Shown: positions 33,622 through 42,638 of the stretch, one piece after another | Layout of the letters: each line of letters opens with the position of its first letter | How positions within the stretch are numbered: the stretch's first letter is position 1 | NCBI GenBank assembly: GCA_017481575.1 | Contig: JAFUPA010000019.1 | Span: forward strand, 1 to 55,782 | Length of the DNA stretch: 55,782 nt | DNA from: Clostridia bacterium | Lineage (GTDB): Bacteria > Bacillota > Clostridia > Oscillospirales > Acutalibacteraceae | Direction: 5' to 3' | Notes under the pieces: generated by a model | The model's input: the letters and a program-made list of their open reading frames with translations, nothing else | What the model was told of the DNA's origin: nothing | Database searches by the model: none | Program-made: the position numbers and the translations under genes

Positions 33622-33804
33622 ATGGCAGTACCCAAGAGAAGAGTTTCTAAAGCCAGAAGAGACAAGAGACGTTCAAACGTTTGGAAGATGAGTGCACCTG
33701 AGCTTGTAAAGTGCTCACAGTGCGGCGAGTTCAAGAGAACTCACAGAGTTTGCGCAGCTTGCGGTTATTACAACGGTAAGCTCGTAGTAAAGAAGGACGC
33801 ATAA
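33622..33804 (+). CDS. rpmF: 50S ribosomal protein L32, zinc-binding form
   Basis: 60 residues starting MAVPKRRVSKARRDKRRS, the standard L32 N-terminus; longer in-frame reading into yceD is rejected since AAGGAGG lies directly before this ATG. Cys31, Cys34, Cys44 and Cys47 form the zinc ribbon. It pairs with yceD as in most bacteria and is followed by a strong terminator. Confidence 0.97.
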   Translation: MAVPKRRVSKARRDKRRSNVWKMSAPELVKCSQCGEFKRTHRVCAACGYYNGKLVVKKDA

Positions 33805-33829
33805 GTCTGTTCTTTTCAATGAAACGGCG

Positions 33830-33870
33830 AAAGGTAGAGATGGACCGCAAAGTCCTTTCTCTGCCTTTTT
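33830..33870 (+). terminator. terminator of yceD-rpmF
   Basis: AAAGGTAGAGA pairs with TCTCTGCCTTT (one T-G), with an inner GGAC/GTCC stem and a six-base loop; five T at 33866-33870. Confidence 0.92.
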
Positions 33871-33918
33871 GACTTTTTAGAGGGAAAAATCGTTAAATTT
33901 CAATTTGCGGAGGTTAAA

Positions 33919-34434
33919 ATGCGAACAAAAAGAGTAGTTGTTTTGCCTTATGATGCAAAATGGAAAAGTGATTTTGAAAATATAAAAAAGGAAATTTATG
34001 CCGCAATTGGTGATTTGATTATTTCTATTGAACACGTCGGAAGTACTTCGGTAGAAGGTCTGTCTGCCAAGCCTTGCATAGATATTGACGTTGTAATCAA
34101 AGATTATTCTGTTTTTGATACTGTTGTCGGCAGGCTGTTTGCGATTGGTTATTTATATGAAGGCAACCTTGGAATAGAAGGAAGAGAAGCTTTTAAATAT
34201 TCAGATAAACCACACTTACAGACCCACCATTTATACGTTTGTCCGCAACATTCTGAAGAATTACATCGACACATCACCTTCAGAGACTTCCTCAGAAGCA
34301 ATCCCGAAGCAGTAAAAAGATATGGTGCAGTTAAAGAAAAAGCGGCACAGTTATTTCCTGACGATATAGAAAAATATATTGAATATAAATCTTCTTGCAT
34401 TGAAGAATTATACGAGATATGCGGTTTGAAATAA
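33919..34434 (+). CDS. GrpB-family (UPF0157) nucleotidyltransferase-like protein
   Basis: 171 residues. The family signature IEHVGSTSVEGLSAKPCIDI holds the G-S-T-S and the D-x-D of a nucleotidyltransferase-type active site (IDIDVVI). HHLYVCPQHSEELHRHITFRDFLR is also conserved in the family. The substrate is not known; some members are fused to dephospho-CoA kinase. The gene is AT-richer than neighbours. It sits between the rpmF terminator and the hairpin array. Confidence 0.85.
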   Translation: MRTKRVVVLPYDAKWKSDFENIKKEIYAAIGDLIISIEHVGSTSVEGLSAKPCIDIDVVIKDYSVFDTVVGRLFAIGYLYEGNLGIEGREAFKYSDKPHLQTHHLYVCPQHSEELHRHITFRDFLRSNPEAVKRYGAVKEKAAQLFPDDIEKYIEYKSSCIEELYEICGLK

Positions 34435-34468
34435 TTTTCACACGTGATGTAATTAACCTATATTTTTG

Positions 34469-34506
34469 CCCCTGAAAGGGGAGATGGGTCGTAGACCCAG
34501 AGGGGT
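34469..34506. repeat. CCCCT/AGGGG element, copy 2
   Basis: CCCCT (34469-34473), loop GAA, AGGGG (34477-34481), AGA, TGGGTC GTA GACCCA (34485-34499), G, AGGGGT (34501-34506). Same frame as 27222-27264, but the inner hairpin has a different sequence. Confidence 0.7.
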
Positions 34507-34535
34507 TATTATAAATAGCAACGCAGTTCCACAAC

Positions 34536-34636
34536 TTTTGCCGAGTGGCAAAAATTTCACATCGGCAAAGCCGATATTTCACATTGCGAAAGCAATATTT
34601 CACACGACCGCAGGTCGTAATTCACTGCCGGAGGCA
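34536..34636. repeat. array of five different hairpins with ATTTCAC spacers (array C)
   Basis: TTTTGCC GAGT GGCAAAA (34536-34553), spacer ATTTCAC, ATCGGC AAA GCCGAT (34561-34575), ATTTCAC, ATTGC GAAA GCAAT (34583-34596), ATTTCAC, ACGACC GCA GGTCGT (34604-34618), AATTCAC, TGCC GGA GGCA (34626-34636). Hairpin starts are spaced 25, 22, 21 and 22 bases. Spacers are conserved while hairpin arms differ. GGAGG in the last hairpin is the ribosome-binding site of the gene at 34642. It and the element at 34469 fill the 207-base gap. Confidence 0.85.
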
Positions 34637-34641
34637 CTACT

Positions 34642-35961
34642 ATGGCTGTAAAAATCTCATCAATAAAACCACATTCGCCTGCTTCAAGACATTTTGTCAA
34701 AGCGGGCAGTAAGCTCATTTCCGTCAACGGTCACGAAATCCGTGATGTGCTTGACTATCAGTTTTATATCGATGAGGATGTCCTCGACCTTGTAATCGAA
34801 AAGCCGAACGGCAAGCGTCGTAAGGTCAGGCTCAAAAACTGCTACGGCGAAACGGGACTTGAGTTCGAAACCTACCTTATGGACAAACAGCGCCCCTGTG
34901 CCAACAACTGCATCTTCTGCTTTATTGACCAGATGCCCAAGGGTATGCGTGAAAGCCTTTATTTCAAGGATGACGATGCACGTCTTTCCTTCCTTTTCGG
35001 CAACTATATCACACTCACAAACCTCGGTGACAAGGACATCGACCGAATTATCGAAATGCACATCAGCCCTGTGAACATTTCCGTTCACACAATGAATCCC
35101 GACCTGCGTGTAAAGATGATGGGTAACAAGCGTGCAGGCAAGGTGCTTGAATATGTCAAACGTCTTGCGGCGGCAGGTATCAAGCTCAATACACAGCTTG
35201 TACTTTGTCCGGGCTACAATGACGGCGACGAGCTGACCTATTCTCTCGAGGAATTGGGCAAGCTTTATCCCGCTGTTCAGAGTATTGCGGCTGTCCCTGT
35301 GGGACTTACGTGCCACCGTGACGGACTTGCAAACTTAAATCCTTTCACAAAAGAGCAATCTTTAGATGTAATTTTTAGAATAGATAGTTACAATTCTTCA
35401 TTTTTGTGTTATAATAATATGAATATTGCTTTTGCGGCGGATGAATTCTATCTGAATGCAGGTTTACCTCTGCCCGATGTCGAGCGTTACGGCGAATTTC
35501 CGCAGCTTGAAAACGGTGTCGGAATGTGGTCTTTGCTCAAAAAAGAGTTTGATGATGCCGTTAAAGATTTGCCCGACTCATATTCACTCGCAACCGAGCG
35601 GAAAATAACAATGGTCACGGGTGTTGCCGCCTACGGACTTATAAAGTACATTGCGGACACCGTGCAGTCAAAGGTGAAAAATCTCCACATCAATGTGGTT
35701 AAAATAGAAAATAAGCTCTTCGGTGACACAATCACCGTTGCAGGACTTCTTTGCGGTAATGATATCGCAAACGCTCTTGAGGGCAAAGACCTCTTTGACG
35801 AGGTGCTTATCCCCGCTGTTTCACTTCGCAGAGAGGGCGACCTGTTCCTTGACGATATGAGTGTTGAGGAGCTTTCAGAAAGATTAAAAGCAAAAGTTAC
35901 TCCCGTTGAAAGTGACGGATATGTTTTACTCCAAAGGATTTTAGGTGAGGAGGAAGAATAA
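34642..35961 (+). CDS. DUF512 radical-SAM-like protein
   Basis: 439 residues. An N-terminal PDZ-like domain (about 8-60) with AGSKLISVNGHEIRDVLDYQ is followed by Cys86, Cys90 and Cys93 in CANNCIFC, an iron-sulfur cluster motif of the radical-SAM pattern, and FIDQMPKGMRESLYFKDDD, the hallmark of this family. DUF512 covers the C-terminal part. The function is not established; in Firmicutes the gene is regularly next to der, which suggests a role linked to ribosome assembly or tRNA/rRNA modification. The ATG is 7 bases after GGAGG, which lies inside the last hairpin of the array. Confidence 0.88.
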   Translation: MAVKISSIKPHSPASRHFVKAGSKLISVNGHEIRDVLDYQFYIDEDVLDLVIEKPNGKRRKVRLKNCYGETGLEFETYLMDKQRPCANNCIFCFIDQMPKGMRESLYFKDDDARLSFLFGNYITLTNLGDKDIDRIIEMHISPVNISVHTMNPDLRVKMMGNKRAGKVLEYVKRLAAAGIKLNTQLVLCPGYNDGDELTYSLEELGKLYPAVQSIAAVPVGLTCHRDGLANLNPFTKEQSLDVIFRIDSYNSSFLCYNNMNIAFAADEFYLNAGLPLPDVERYGEFPQLENGVGMWSLLKKEFDDAVKDLPDSYSLATERKITMVTGVAAYGLIKYIADTVQSKVKNLHINVVKIENKLFGDTITVAGLLCGNDIANALEGKDLFDEVLIPAVSLRREGDLFLDDMSVEELSERLKAKVTPVESDGYVLLQRILGEEEE

Positions 35962-35964
35962 AAT

Positions 35965-37296
35965 ATGGCAAGACCTATCGTAGCGGTTGTCGGCAGACCG
36001 AATGTCGGCAAGTCAACGCTTTTCAATAAGCTTTGCGGCCAGCGCCTTTCTATCGTTGATGACACTCCCGGTGTTACACGAGACAGAATTTACGGTGACT
36101 GCGAATGGCTTAATTATAATTTCCTGCTCGTTGATACAGGCGGTATTGAGCCTCACTCGGACGACATCATTCTTTCACAGATGCGCCGTCAGGCACAGCT
36201 TGCAATCGACAGTGCAGACGTTATTGTTATGGTAACAGATATGACAACAGGTGTTGTTGCAACGGACGAAGAGGTTGCGGCAATGCTTCAACGCAGCGGC
36301 AAGCCGGTCGTTCTTTGTGTCAACAAGTGCGACAGAGTCGGTGAGCCTCCGCTTGAATTTTACGAGTTTTATAATCTCTGCCTCGGTGATCCGATTCAGG
36401 TTTCTGCTGTTCACGGTCACGGCACGGGCGATTTGCTCGACGAGGTTGTAAAATACTTCCCTGAAGAGGAAGAGAATAACGACGAAGAAGACAAAATCAA
36501 GGTTGCTGTTATCGGCAAGCCTAACGTCGGCAAATCTTCGCTCATCAACGCTATCGCAGGCGAGGAGCGTGTTATCGTTTCAAACATTGCAGGTACAACC
36601 CGTGATGCAACAGATACAATTATCGAAAACAAGCACGGCAATTTTGTTTTTATTGATACCGCAGGTATCAGACGAAAGAGCAAGATTGACGAGGCGATTG
36701 AAAAATACAGCGTAATCCGTGCAAGAATGGCAGTCGAGCGTGCAACAGTCTGCGTTATTATGATTGATGCGCAGGAAGGCTTTACGGAGCAGGATTCCAA
36801 GGTTGCAGGCATTGCACACGACCTCGGCAAGGCTTGCATTATTGCGGTTAACAAGTGGGATGCAGTCGAAAAAGACGGCAAGACAATGGACTCTTACCGC
36901 AAAAAGCTTATGAACGATTTTTCGTTTATGTCCTACGCACCGATTATTTTCATTTCTGCAAAAACAGGTCAGCGACTTGACAGACTTTTCGAGCTTATCA
37001 AGTACGTTGACGAGCAGAACGCAATGCGAATTTCAACAGGCAAGCTCAACGACGTGCTTGCAGAAGCAACTGCAAGAGTACAGCCCCCGACGGATAAGGG
37101 CAGACGCCTTAAGATTTATTATATGACCCAGGCTTCAACCCGTCCGCCGACATTTGTCTGCTTTGTAAACAAAAAAGACCTTTTCCACTACAGCTATCAG
37201 CGTTATCTCGACAACCAGATTCGTGAGGTTTTCGGACTTGAGGGCACGCCCACTAAAATGATGATCCGAGAACGTGAGTCGAAGTATGATAAATAA
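35965..37296 (+). CDS. der: ribosome-assembly GTPase Der (EngA)
   Basis: 443 residues with two tandem GTPase domains. First G1 is GRPNVGKST (residues 10-18); second is GKPNVGKSS (about 184). Each has a DTxG (VDTGGIE, IDTAGIR) and NKxD (NKCD, NKWD) motif. A C-terminal KH-like domain (about 350-443) contains KIYYMTQASTRPPTF. Der is essential for 50S maturation. It starts four bases after the DUF512 stop, so the two are co-translated. Confidence 0.96.
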   Translation: MARPIVAVVGRPNVGKSTLFNKLCGQRLSIVDDTPGVTRDRIYGDCEWLNYNFLLVDTGGIEPHSDDIILSQMRRQAQLAIDSADVIVMVTDMTTGVVATDEEVAAMLQRSGKPVVLCVNKCDRVGEPPLEFYEFYNLCLGDPIQVSAVHGHGTGDLLDEVVKYFPEEEENNDEEDKIKVAVIGKPNVGKSSLINAIAGEERVIVSNIAGTTRDATDTIIENKHGNFVFIDTAGIRRKSKIDEAIEKYSVIRARMAVERATVCVIMIDAQEGFTEQDSKVAGIAHDLGKACIIAVNKWDAVEKDGKTMDSYRKKLMNDFSFMSYAPIIFISAKTGQRLDRLFELIKYVDEQNAMRISTGKLNDVLAEATARVQPPTDKGRRLKIYYMTQASTRPPTFVCFVNKKDLFHYSYQRYLDNQIREVFGLEGTPTKMMIRERESKYDK

Positions 37297-37318
37297 CTAA
37301 CCGAAAGGAGTACCGTAA

Positions 37319-37819
37319 ATGATTATTCTCGGAATTGACCCGGGCTACGCTATTGTCGGCTACGGTATTCTTGAATACAGCAACAACCACTTTACAATCC
37401 TGCACTACGGTGCGGTCACTACCCCTGCAGGTATGCCGTTTAACCGCAGATTACAGATTATTTACGACGAGCTTGATGTGCTCATTTCAAAATACAAGCC
37501 CGATGTTATGGCAATCGAAAAGCTGTTTTATAACACCAATGCAAAAACAGTTATTGACGTTGCACAGGCGAGGGGAGTTATTGTTCTTGTTGCACAGAAG
37601 CATGGCTTGGAAATTGCGGAGTACACACCCTTGCAGGTCAAGCAAAGCGTTGTCGGCTACGGCAGAGCGGAGAAAAAACAGGTGCAGGAAATGATGCGCA
37701 TAATGCTCAAGCTCGACAAGGTGCCGAAGCCTGACGATACAGCCGATGCCTTAGCTATGGCTATCTGCCACGCTCACACAAGCGGCTCGCTTGTCGGCAA
37801 ACTCAAAAAATACTATTAA
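37319..37819 (+). CDS. ruvC: Holliday-junction resolvase RuvC
   Basis: 166 residues. The first catalytic Asp is in LGIDPGYAIVGYG; the other acidic ligands are in MAIEKLFYNTN and at DDTADALAMAICH. RuvC cuts four-way DNA junctions symmetrically during recombinational repair. It is followed by ruvA (13 bases) and ruvB (12 bases), giving the complete resolvasome in one operon. A ribosome-binding site GAAAGGAG precedes the ATG. Confidence 0.96.
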   Translation: MIILGIDPGYAIVGYGILEYSNNHFTILHYGAVTTPAGMPFNRRLQIIYDELDVLISKYKPDVMAIEKLFYNTNAKTVIDVAQARGVIVLVAQKHGLEIAEYTPLQVKQSVVGYGRAEKKQVQEMMRIMLKLDKVPKPDDTADALAMAICHAHTSGSLVGKLKKYY

Positions 37820-37832
37820 GAGGTGAGAAACG

Positions 37833-38429
37833 ATGATATATTCATTAACGGGCGAAATTGTAAACGTTGACACGAACGGCTTTGCCATTCAGTGCGGCGG
37901 TGTTGCGTTTTTCTGCTTTTCAACAATGAATACCTTGCAAAAGGTGGGTCAGAAAGGCACACAGGCAACAGTTTTTACCTACCTTAATGTCCGTGAGGAT
38001 GCTATGGAGCTTTACGGCTTTTATACCAAAAACGAGCTCGATGCCTTCCGTCAGCTTATCACCGTTTCGGGTGTCGGTCCCAAAGCCGCACTTGCAATCC
38101 TTTCGGTTTTAACTCCCGACCAGCTTGCGTTGAGCATTGCTTCAGGCGACGTTAAAGCAATCACAAAGGCGCAGGGCGTGGGTGCAAAGATTGCACAGCG
38201 AATTGTGCTTGAACTCAAAAATAAATTCTCAACAGACCTTACCGCAGAGCAGTCAGATGTCGTTGCCGCAATTCAGTCGGCAGACTCCTCTGCAGACCTT
38301 TCTGAAGCTATTGAAGCTCTCATTCAGCTCGGCTACAGCCGTTCGGAGGCTGCTGCGGCGGTCAGCAAGCTTGATAAGTCACTTCCCGTTGAAGAGCTTA
38401 TCCGCCTTGCTCTCAAATCACTCATATAA
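37833..38429 (+). CDS. ruvA: Holliday-junction branch-migration protein RuvA
   Basis: 198 residues. The N-terminal OB fold (about 1-62) is followed by helix-hairpin-helix motifs (TVSGVGPKAALAIL and AQGVGAKIAQRIVLEL) that grip the junction DNA, a flexible linker rich in Gln/Ser/Ala, and a C-terminal three-helix domain (about 148-198) that contacts RuvB. Standard length and position between ruvC and ruvB. Confidence 0.96.
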   Translation: MIYSLTGEIVNVDTNGFAIQCGGVAFFCFSTMNTLQKVGQKGTQATVFTYLNVREDAMELYGFYTKNELDAFRQLITVSGVGPKAALAILSVLTPDQLALSIASGDVKAITKAQGVGAKIAQRIVLELKNKFSTDLTAEQSDVVAAIQSADSSADLSEAIEALIQLGYSRSEAAAAVSKLDKSLPVEELIRLALKSLI

Positions 38430-38441
38430 GGAGGTATTCGT

Positions 38442-39512
38442 ATGGACGAAATGGATTATGAAAGCAGAATAGTCGCTCCCGAATACCTTGATATGGATTC
38501 CGATGTCGAACGTCAGCTTCGTCCGAGGACGATTGACGAGTATATCGGTCAGTCCAAGGTCAAAGAAAATCTTTCAATTTATATCGAAGCGGCAAGAAAC
38601 CGAGGTGAAGCCCTCGATCACGTTTTGCTCTACGGTCCTCCGGGTCTCGGTAAAACTACGCTTGCAGGCATCATCGCTAACGAAATGGGTGTCAGCTTCC
38701 GTGTAACTTCAGGTCCCGCAATCGAAAAGCCGAAGGATTTAGCGGCACTTCTTACTAACCTTAACGAGGGTGATGTACTCTTTATCGACGAGATTCACCG
38801 TATGAACAGAAGCGTTGAAGAGGTTTTGTACCCCGCAATGGAGGACAATGCTCTTGACATCATCATCGGTCAAGGTCCCTCGGCAAGAAGTATCCGTATT
38901 GATTTGCCGAAGTTCACATTGGTAGGTGCAACGACCCGTGCAGGTCAGTTAAGCGCTCCGTTGCGTGACCGTTTCGGTGTTGTGCTTCGTCTTGAGCTTT
39001 ACTCACCCGAGGAGCTTTCAAGCATTGTAAAGCGAAGTGCAGGAATTTTAAAAATAGATATTGACGAAGACGGTGCTTTGCAGATTGCCTCACGTTCAAG
39101 AGGTACACCACGAATTGCAAACCGACTCCTGAAGCGTTCACGTGACTTTGCACAGGTTCTCGGCAACGGAATCATCACGGGCGAAAACGCAGATTTAGCA
39201 TTGAACAGGCTCGAGGTTGACCCCCTCGGACTTGACTCAATAGACAGACTTTTACTCACCTCTATGATAAGAAATTATAACGGAGGTCCGGTAGGTCTTG
39301 AAACAATCGCCGCAGCAATCGGCGAGGAAGCAATAACAATCGAGGACGTTTGTGAGCCTTATCTTATGCAGATAGGCTTCCTTTCAAGAACACCACGTGG
39401 CAGAATGGTAACACCTGCGGCTTACAAGCATTTAGGTATACCAATGCCGACACAGTGTGGTGCAACAGCAAATCCTATCCCACTGGCAGAACAACAAAAA
39501 TTTGACTTATAA
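38442..39512 (+). CDS. ruvB: Holliday-junction ATP-dependent helicase RuvB
   Basis: 356 residues. AAA+ motor of branch migration. An N-terminal [11 protein letters not shown] segment, Walker [13 protein letters not shown] (about 66-77), Walker B LFIDEIHR, sensor [20 protein letters not shown], and a C-terminal winged helix with [12 protein letters not shown] and [12 protein letters not shown] are all present. It starts behind AAGGAGG, 12 bases after ruvA. Confidence 0.97.
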   Translation: MDEMDYESRIVAPEYLDMDSDVERQLRPRTIDEYIGQSKVKENLSIYIEAARNRGEALDHVLLYGPPGLGKTTLAGIIANEMGVSFRVTSGPAIEKPKDLAALLTNLNEGDVLFIDEIHRMNRSVEEVLYPAMEDNALDIIIGQGPSARSIRIDLPKFTLVGATTRAGQLSAPLRDRFGVVLRLELYSPEELSSIVKRSAGILKIDIDEDGALQIASRSRGTPRIANRLLKRSRDFAQVLGNGIITGENADLALNRLEVDPLGLDSIDRLLLTSMIRNYNGGPVGLETIAAAIGEEAITIEDVCEPYLMQIGFLSRTPRGRMVTPAAYKHLGIPMPTQCGATANPIPLAEQQKFDL

Positions 39513-39527
39513 TTAAGGAGCTTTGTT

Positions 39528-40880
39528 ATGGGCAGATTATTCGGTACGGACGGTGCAAGAGGCGTTGCAAACTCGGAGCTTACCTGCGAGCTTGCTATGC
39601 AAATAGGACGTGCGGCGGCAATGGTTCTCATTGGCGAAAACAAAAAAAGACCGAGAGTTATGATCGGTATGGATACAAGAATTTCATCAAATATGCTATG
39701 CTCTGCAATCACGGCAGGACTTTGCTCTGTCGGTGCAGATGTTATGCAGCTTGGTGTTCTTCCCACTCCGGCAGTAGCTTTCCTTGTCAAGAAGTACGAG
39801 TATGATGCGGCGGTTATGATTACCGCTTCTCACAACCCGTGCGAATATAACGGAATTAAAATTTTTCAGGCAGACGGCTACAAATTGCCCGACGAGCTTG
39901 AAGAAAAAATCGAAGCAATCATCCTTGACGGTGTAACACAGCCTCCCGTTAAAATCGGTGCTGATGTCGGCAGAATCCGCACTTCGGAAATGCCTGCTTT
40001 CGATTACACCCGTCACCTTATGTCAACTGTTGAAGGTGTTGATTTTTCAGGCTACAAGGTTGCTCTTGACTGCGCAAACGGTGCGGCAAGCGTAACTGCG
40101 CCAGACCTCTTTACCGAACTCGGCGTGGATAGCCACATCAAGTCCTCAATCCCCAACGGCATCAACATCAACCGTGATTGCGGCTCAACAAGCCTTCAGG
40201 GCTTACAGCACTATGTTAAGGAGTACAAGTGCGATGTCGGCTTTGCTTTTGACGGTGATGCAGACAGAATGTTGGCTGTTGACGAAAACGGCGATATAGT
40301 AGACGGTGATAAGATTATCGCAATCTGCGCCAAGGATATGAAGCAAAGAGGCGTGCTCGACAACGACACAGCAGTTGTAACCGTTATGAGCAATATGGGC
40401 TTCTTTGAGTTCTGCAAAAATAACGGCATAAATGTTGAAACCACCAAGGTTGGCGACAGATATGTCCTTGAAAATATGAAGGAAAACAATTATAAAATCG
40501 GCGGTGAGCAGTCAGGACACGTTATTTTCTTTGACTATGCATCAACGGGTGACGGTCAGCTTACTGCAATTCAGCTTCTCGCTGTCATGAAGAGAACGGG
40601 CAAAAAGCTCTCCGAGCTTGCCGCAGAAATGAATGTTTTCCCACAGGTGCTTATAAATGTCCGTGTTTCACAGATGGGTAAAGCACGTTATAACAAAGAT
40701 ATCGAAATCAAAAAGGCAATCGAAAGTGCCGAGCGTGAGCTCGGTGATGACGGCAGGGTTCTTGTCCGTGTTTCGGGCACAGAGCCGCTTGTACGAGTAA
40801 TGCTCGAGGGTAAGGACGAGGAAAAAATCAAAGTCCTTGCAGAAGAAATTGCCGAGGTAGTAAAAGAAAGACTTATCTAA
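39528..40880 (+). CDS. glmM: phosphoglucosamine mutase
   Basis: 450 residues. Converts glucosamine-6-phosphate to glucosamine-1-phosphate for UDP-GlcNAc and hence peptidoglycan synthesis. The phospho-Ser is Ser101 in TASHNP; the Mg-binding loop is FDGDADRML; sugar-binding EQSGHVIF (preceded by GG) and phosphate-binding RVSGTEPLVRVM near the C-terminus are clear. GlmM rather than ManB/Pgm is shown by MGRLFGTDGARG at the start. It is 15 bases after ruvB. Confidence 0.96.
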   Translation: MGRLFGTDGARGVANSELTCELAMQIGRAAAMVLIGENKKRPRVMIGMDTRISSNMLCSAITAGLCSVGADVMQLGVLPTPAVAFLVKKYEYDAAVMITASHNPCEYNGIKIFQADGYKLPDELEEKIEAIILDGVTQPPVKIGADVGRIRTSEMPAFDYTRHLMSTVEGVDFSGYKVALDCANGAASVTAPDLFTELGVDSHIKSSIPNGININRDCGSTSLQGLQHYVKEYKCDVGFAFDGDADRMLAVDENGDIVDGDKIIAICAKDMKQRGVLDNDTAVVTVMSNMGFFEFCKNNGINVETTKVGDRYVLENMKENNYKIGGEQSGHVIFFDYASTGDGQLTAIQLLAVMKRTGKKLSELAAEMNVFPQVLINVRVSQMGKARYNKDIEIKKAIESAERELGDDGRVLVRVSGTEPLVRVMLEGKDEEKIKVLAEEIAEVVKERLI

Positions 40881-40911
40881 AATTCAACTAATTTAATCGG
40901 AGGATGTCAAA

Positions 40912-41775
40912 ATGAGAATTGCGGACGGCTGGAAGGATTATGAATTGCTTGACTGTTCGGGCGGTGAAAAGCTTGAACGGTGGGGTAATGTTATACTCAT
41001 TCGACCCGACCCGCAGGTTATCTGGCAAACTCCGAAAACACATCCTTTGTGGGAAAACGCTCACGCACGCTACAACCGCTCCTCTTCGGGCGGCGGACAT
41101 TGGGAAGTCCTCAAAAAAACTCCCGATGCATGGAGGGTAAATTACGGTAATTTGAGCTTCAACGTCAAAACAATGGGCTTCAAGCACACGGGACTTTTCC
41201 CTGAGCAGGCTGTCAATTGGGACTACACCGCCGAGCTTATCAAAAACGCAGGCAGACCGATTAAGGTGTTGAACCTCTTTTCTTACACGGGCGGCGCAAC
41301 CGTTGCTTGTCTTAAAGCAGGCGCACAGGTCGTTCACGTTGATGCTTCTAAAGGTATGGTTGCATGGGCAAAGGAAAATGCAGTTGCTTCGGGTGTAAGC
41401 GACAAGCCTGTCAGGTGGATTGTTGACGACTGCATCAAATTCGTTCAGCGTGAAATCCGCAGAGGTAACAAATACGATGTAATCATCATGGACCCGCCGT
41501 CTTACGGCAGAGGTCCCGGTGGCGAAGTGTGGAAATTGGAGGACGAGATTTATAATTTTGTCGATTTGTGCTCAAATCTTCTTTCCGACGACCCGCTTAT
41601 GGTACTCATAAATTCTTACACAACGGGGCTTTCTCCCGCAGTAATGGAATATATTTTAGGCTCAATCATCACCCCGAAATTCGGCGGTAAGCTTTCCTGC
41701 AGTGAAATCGGCTTGCCCGTAACACAGACGGGAATGGTGCTTCCGTGCGGAGCATCGGCAATCTGGCAGAGGTAA
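40912..41775 (+). CDS. class I SAM-dependent methyltransferase, RlmI/RlmK-like
   Basis: 287 residues. SAM-binding motif I is [20 protein letters not shown], motif [19 protein letters not shown], and the catalytic motif [11 protein letters not shown] is typical of rRNA large-subunit methyltransferases of the RlmI/RlmK group. The usual N-terminal PUA domain is absent and is replaced by a short (about 95-residue) domain beginning [14 protein letters not shown]. The likely substrate is rRNA, but the position cannot be told. The stop is two bases before ecfA1, so it may be co-transcribed with the ECF genes. Confidence 0.82.
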   Translation: MRIADGWKDYELLDCSGGEKLERWGNVILIRPDPQVIWQTPKTHPLWENAHARYNRSSSGGGHWEVLKKTPDAWRVNYGNLSFNVKTMGFKHTGLFPEQAVNWDYTAELIKNAGRPIKVLNLFSYTGGATVACLKAGAQVVHVDASKGMVAWAKENAVASGVSDKPVRWIVDDCIKFVQREIRRGNKYDVIIMDPPSYGRGPGGEVWKLEDEIYNFVDLCSNLLSDDPLMVLINSYTTGLSPAVMEYILGSIITPKFGGKLSCSEIGLPVTQTGMVLPCGASAIWQR

Positions 41776-41777
41776 TT

Positions 41778-42638
41778 ATGGAAGATAAGGTTATCATAAA
41801 ATTTGATAATGTTTCATTCGCTTATGAAGCAAGTGAAGAGGACACAGCCGCCACCCAAGTTGTGGACGGCTTTAGCCTTGATGTCCCAAAAGGACAGTTC
41901 CTTGCTGTTTTAGGTCATAACGGATGCGGAAAATCAACCGTTGCCAAGCTTATCAACGGTATTCTTGTGCCGTCTGCAGGCAAGGTAACTGTTGACGGAC
42001 TTGACACCGCTGACGACGACAAGGTGACCGATGTCCGCCGTACCGTCGGCATGGTTTTCCAGAACCCCGACAACCAGATTGTCGCTACAATCGTTGAGGA
42101 TGATGTTGCGTTCGGTCCCGAAAATCTCGGTATGCCTCCTCACGAAATCCGCAAGCGTGTTGACGACGCGCTCAAGGCTGTCGGAATGTACGAGTTCCGT
42201 GACCGTGAGCCTCACCGTCTTTCGGGCGGACAGAAGCAGCGTGTCGCAATCGCAGGTATAATTGCAATGAACACAAAATGCATCGTAATGGATGAACCGA
42301 CCGCAATGCTTGACCCTCACGGCAGGCAGGAGGTTATGGATACCATACAGATGCTCAACAAAGAGCGTGGAATTACCGTCATTCTCATAACTCACTATAT
42401 GGACGAGGCTGTCAAGGCTGACCGTGTTGTGGTAATGGATAAGGGCGAAATTGTTCTTGACGGTGTACCCCGTGATGTGTTCAAAAATGTTGAAAAATTA
42501 AAGTCACTCGGTCTTGATGTTCCGCAGGCAACCGAGCTTGCATACAGATTAAGAAAAGCAGGACTTGATATCCCCGACAACATTCTTGACGAAAAAGAAT
42601 GTGCCGAGGCAATTCTTGCCGCATTGGAGGTGAAGTGA
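41778..42638 (+). CDS. ecfA1: ECF transporter ATPase A1
   Basis: 286 residues from ATG 41778 (AGAGG upstream); a longer frame would run into the previous gene. Walker [14 protein letters not shown]-loop [10 protein letters not shown], signature [13 protein letters not shown], Walker [12 protein letters not shown] and H-loop ITHYMDEA are complete. QNPDNQ is typical of the EcfA1 group. With EcfA2 and EcfT it forms the shared energising module that serves vitamin- or metal-binding S components encoded elsewhere. Confidence 0.93.
   Translation: MEDKVIIKFDNVSFAYEASEEDTAATQVVDGFSLDVPKGQFLAVLGHNGCGKSTVAKLINGILVPSAGKVTVDGLDTADDDKVTDVRRTVGMVFQNPDNQIVATIVEDDVAFGPENLGMPPHEIRKRVDDALKAVGMYEFRDREPHRLSGGQKQRVAIAGIIAMNTKCIVMDEPTAMLDPHGRQEVMDTIQMLNKERGITVILITHYMDEAVKADRVVVMDKGEIVLDGVPRDVFKNVEKLKSLGLDVPQATELAYRLRKAGLDIPDNILDEKECAEAILAALEVK

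Noticed and set aside
34536-34636. CRISPR array
   Set aside because: The constant unit is only 7 bases and the variable units are self-complementary 11-18 base hairpins; no cas genes nearby.
34466-34651. A 61-codon frame across the CCCCT element and hairpin array
   Set aside because: Its peptide simply translates the repeats and overlaps the DUF512 start; no ribosome-binding site.
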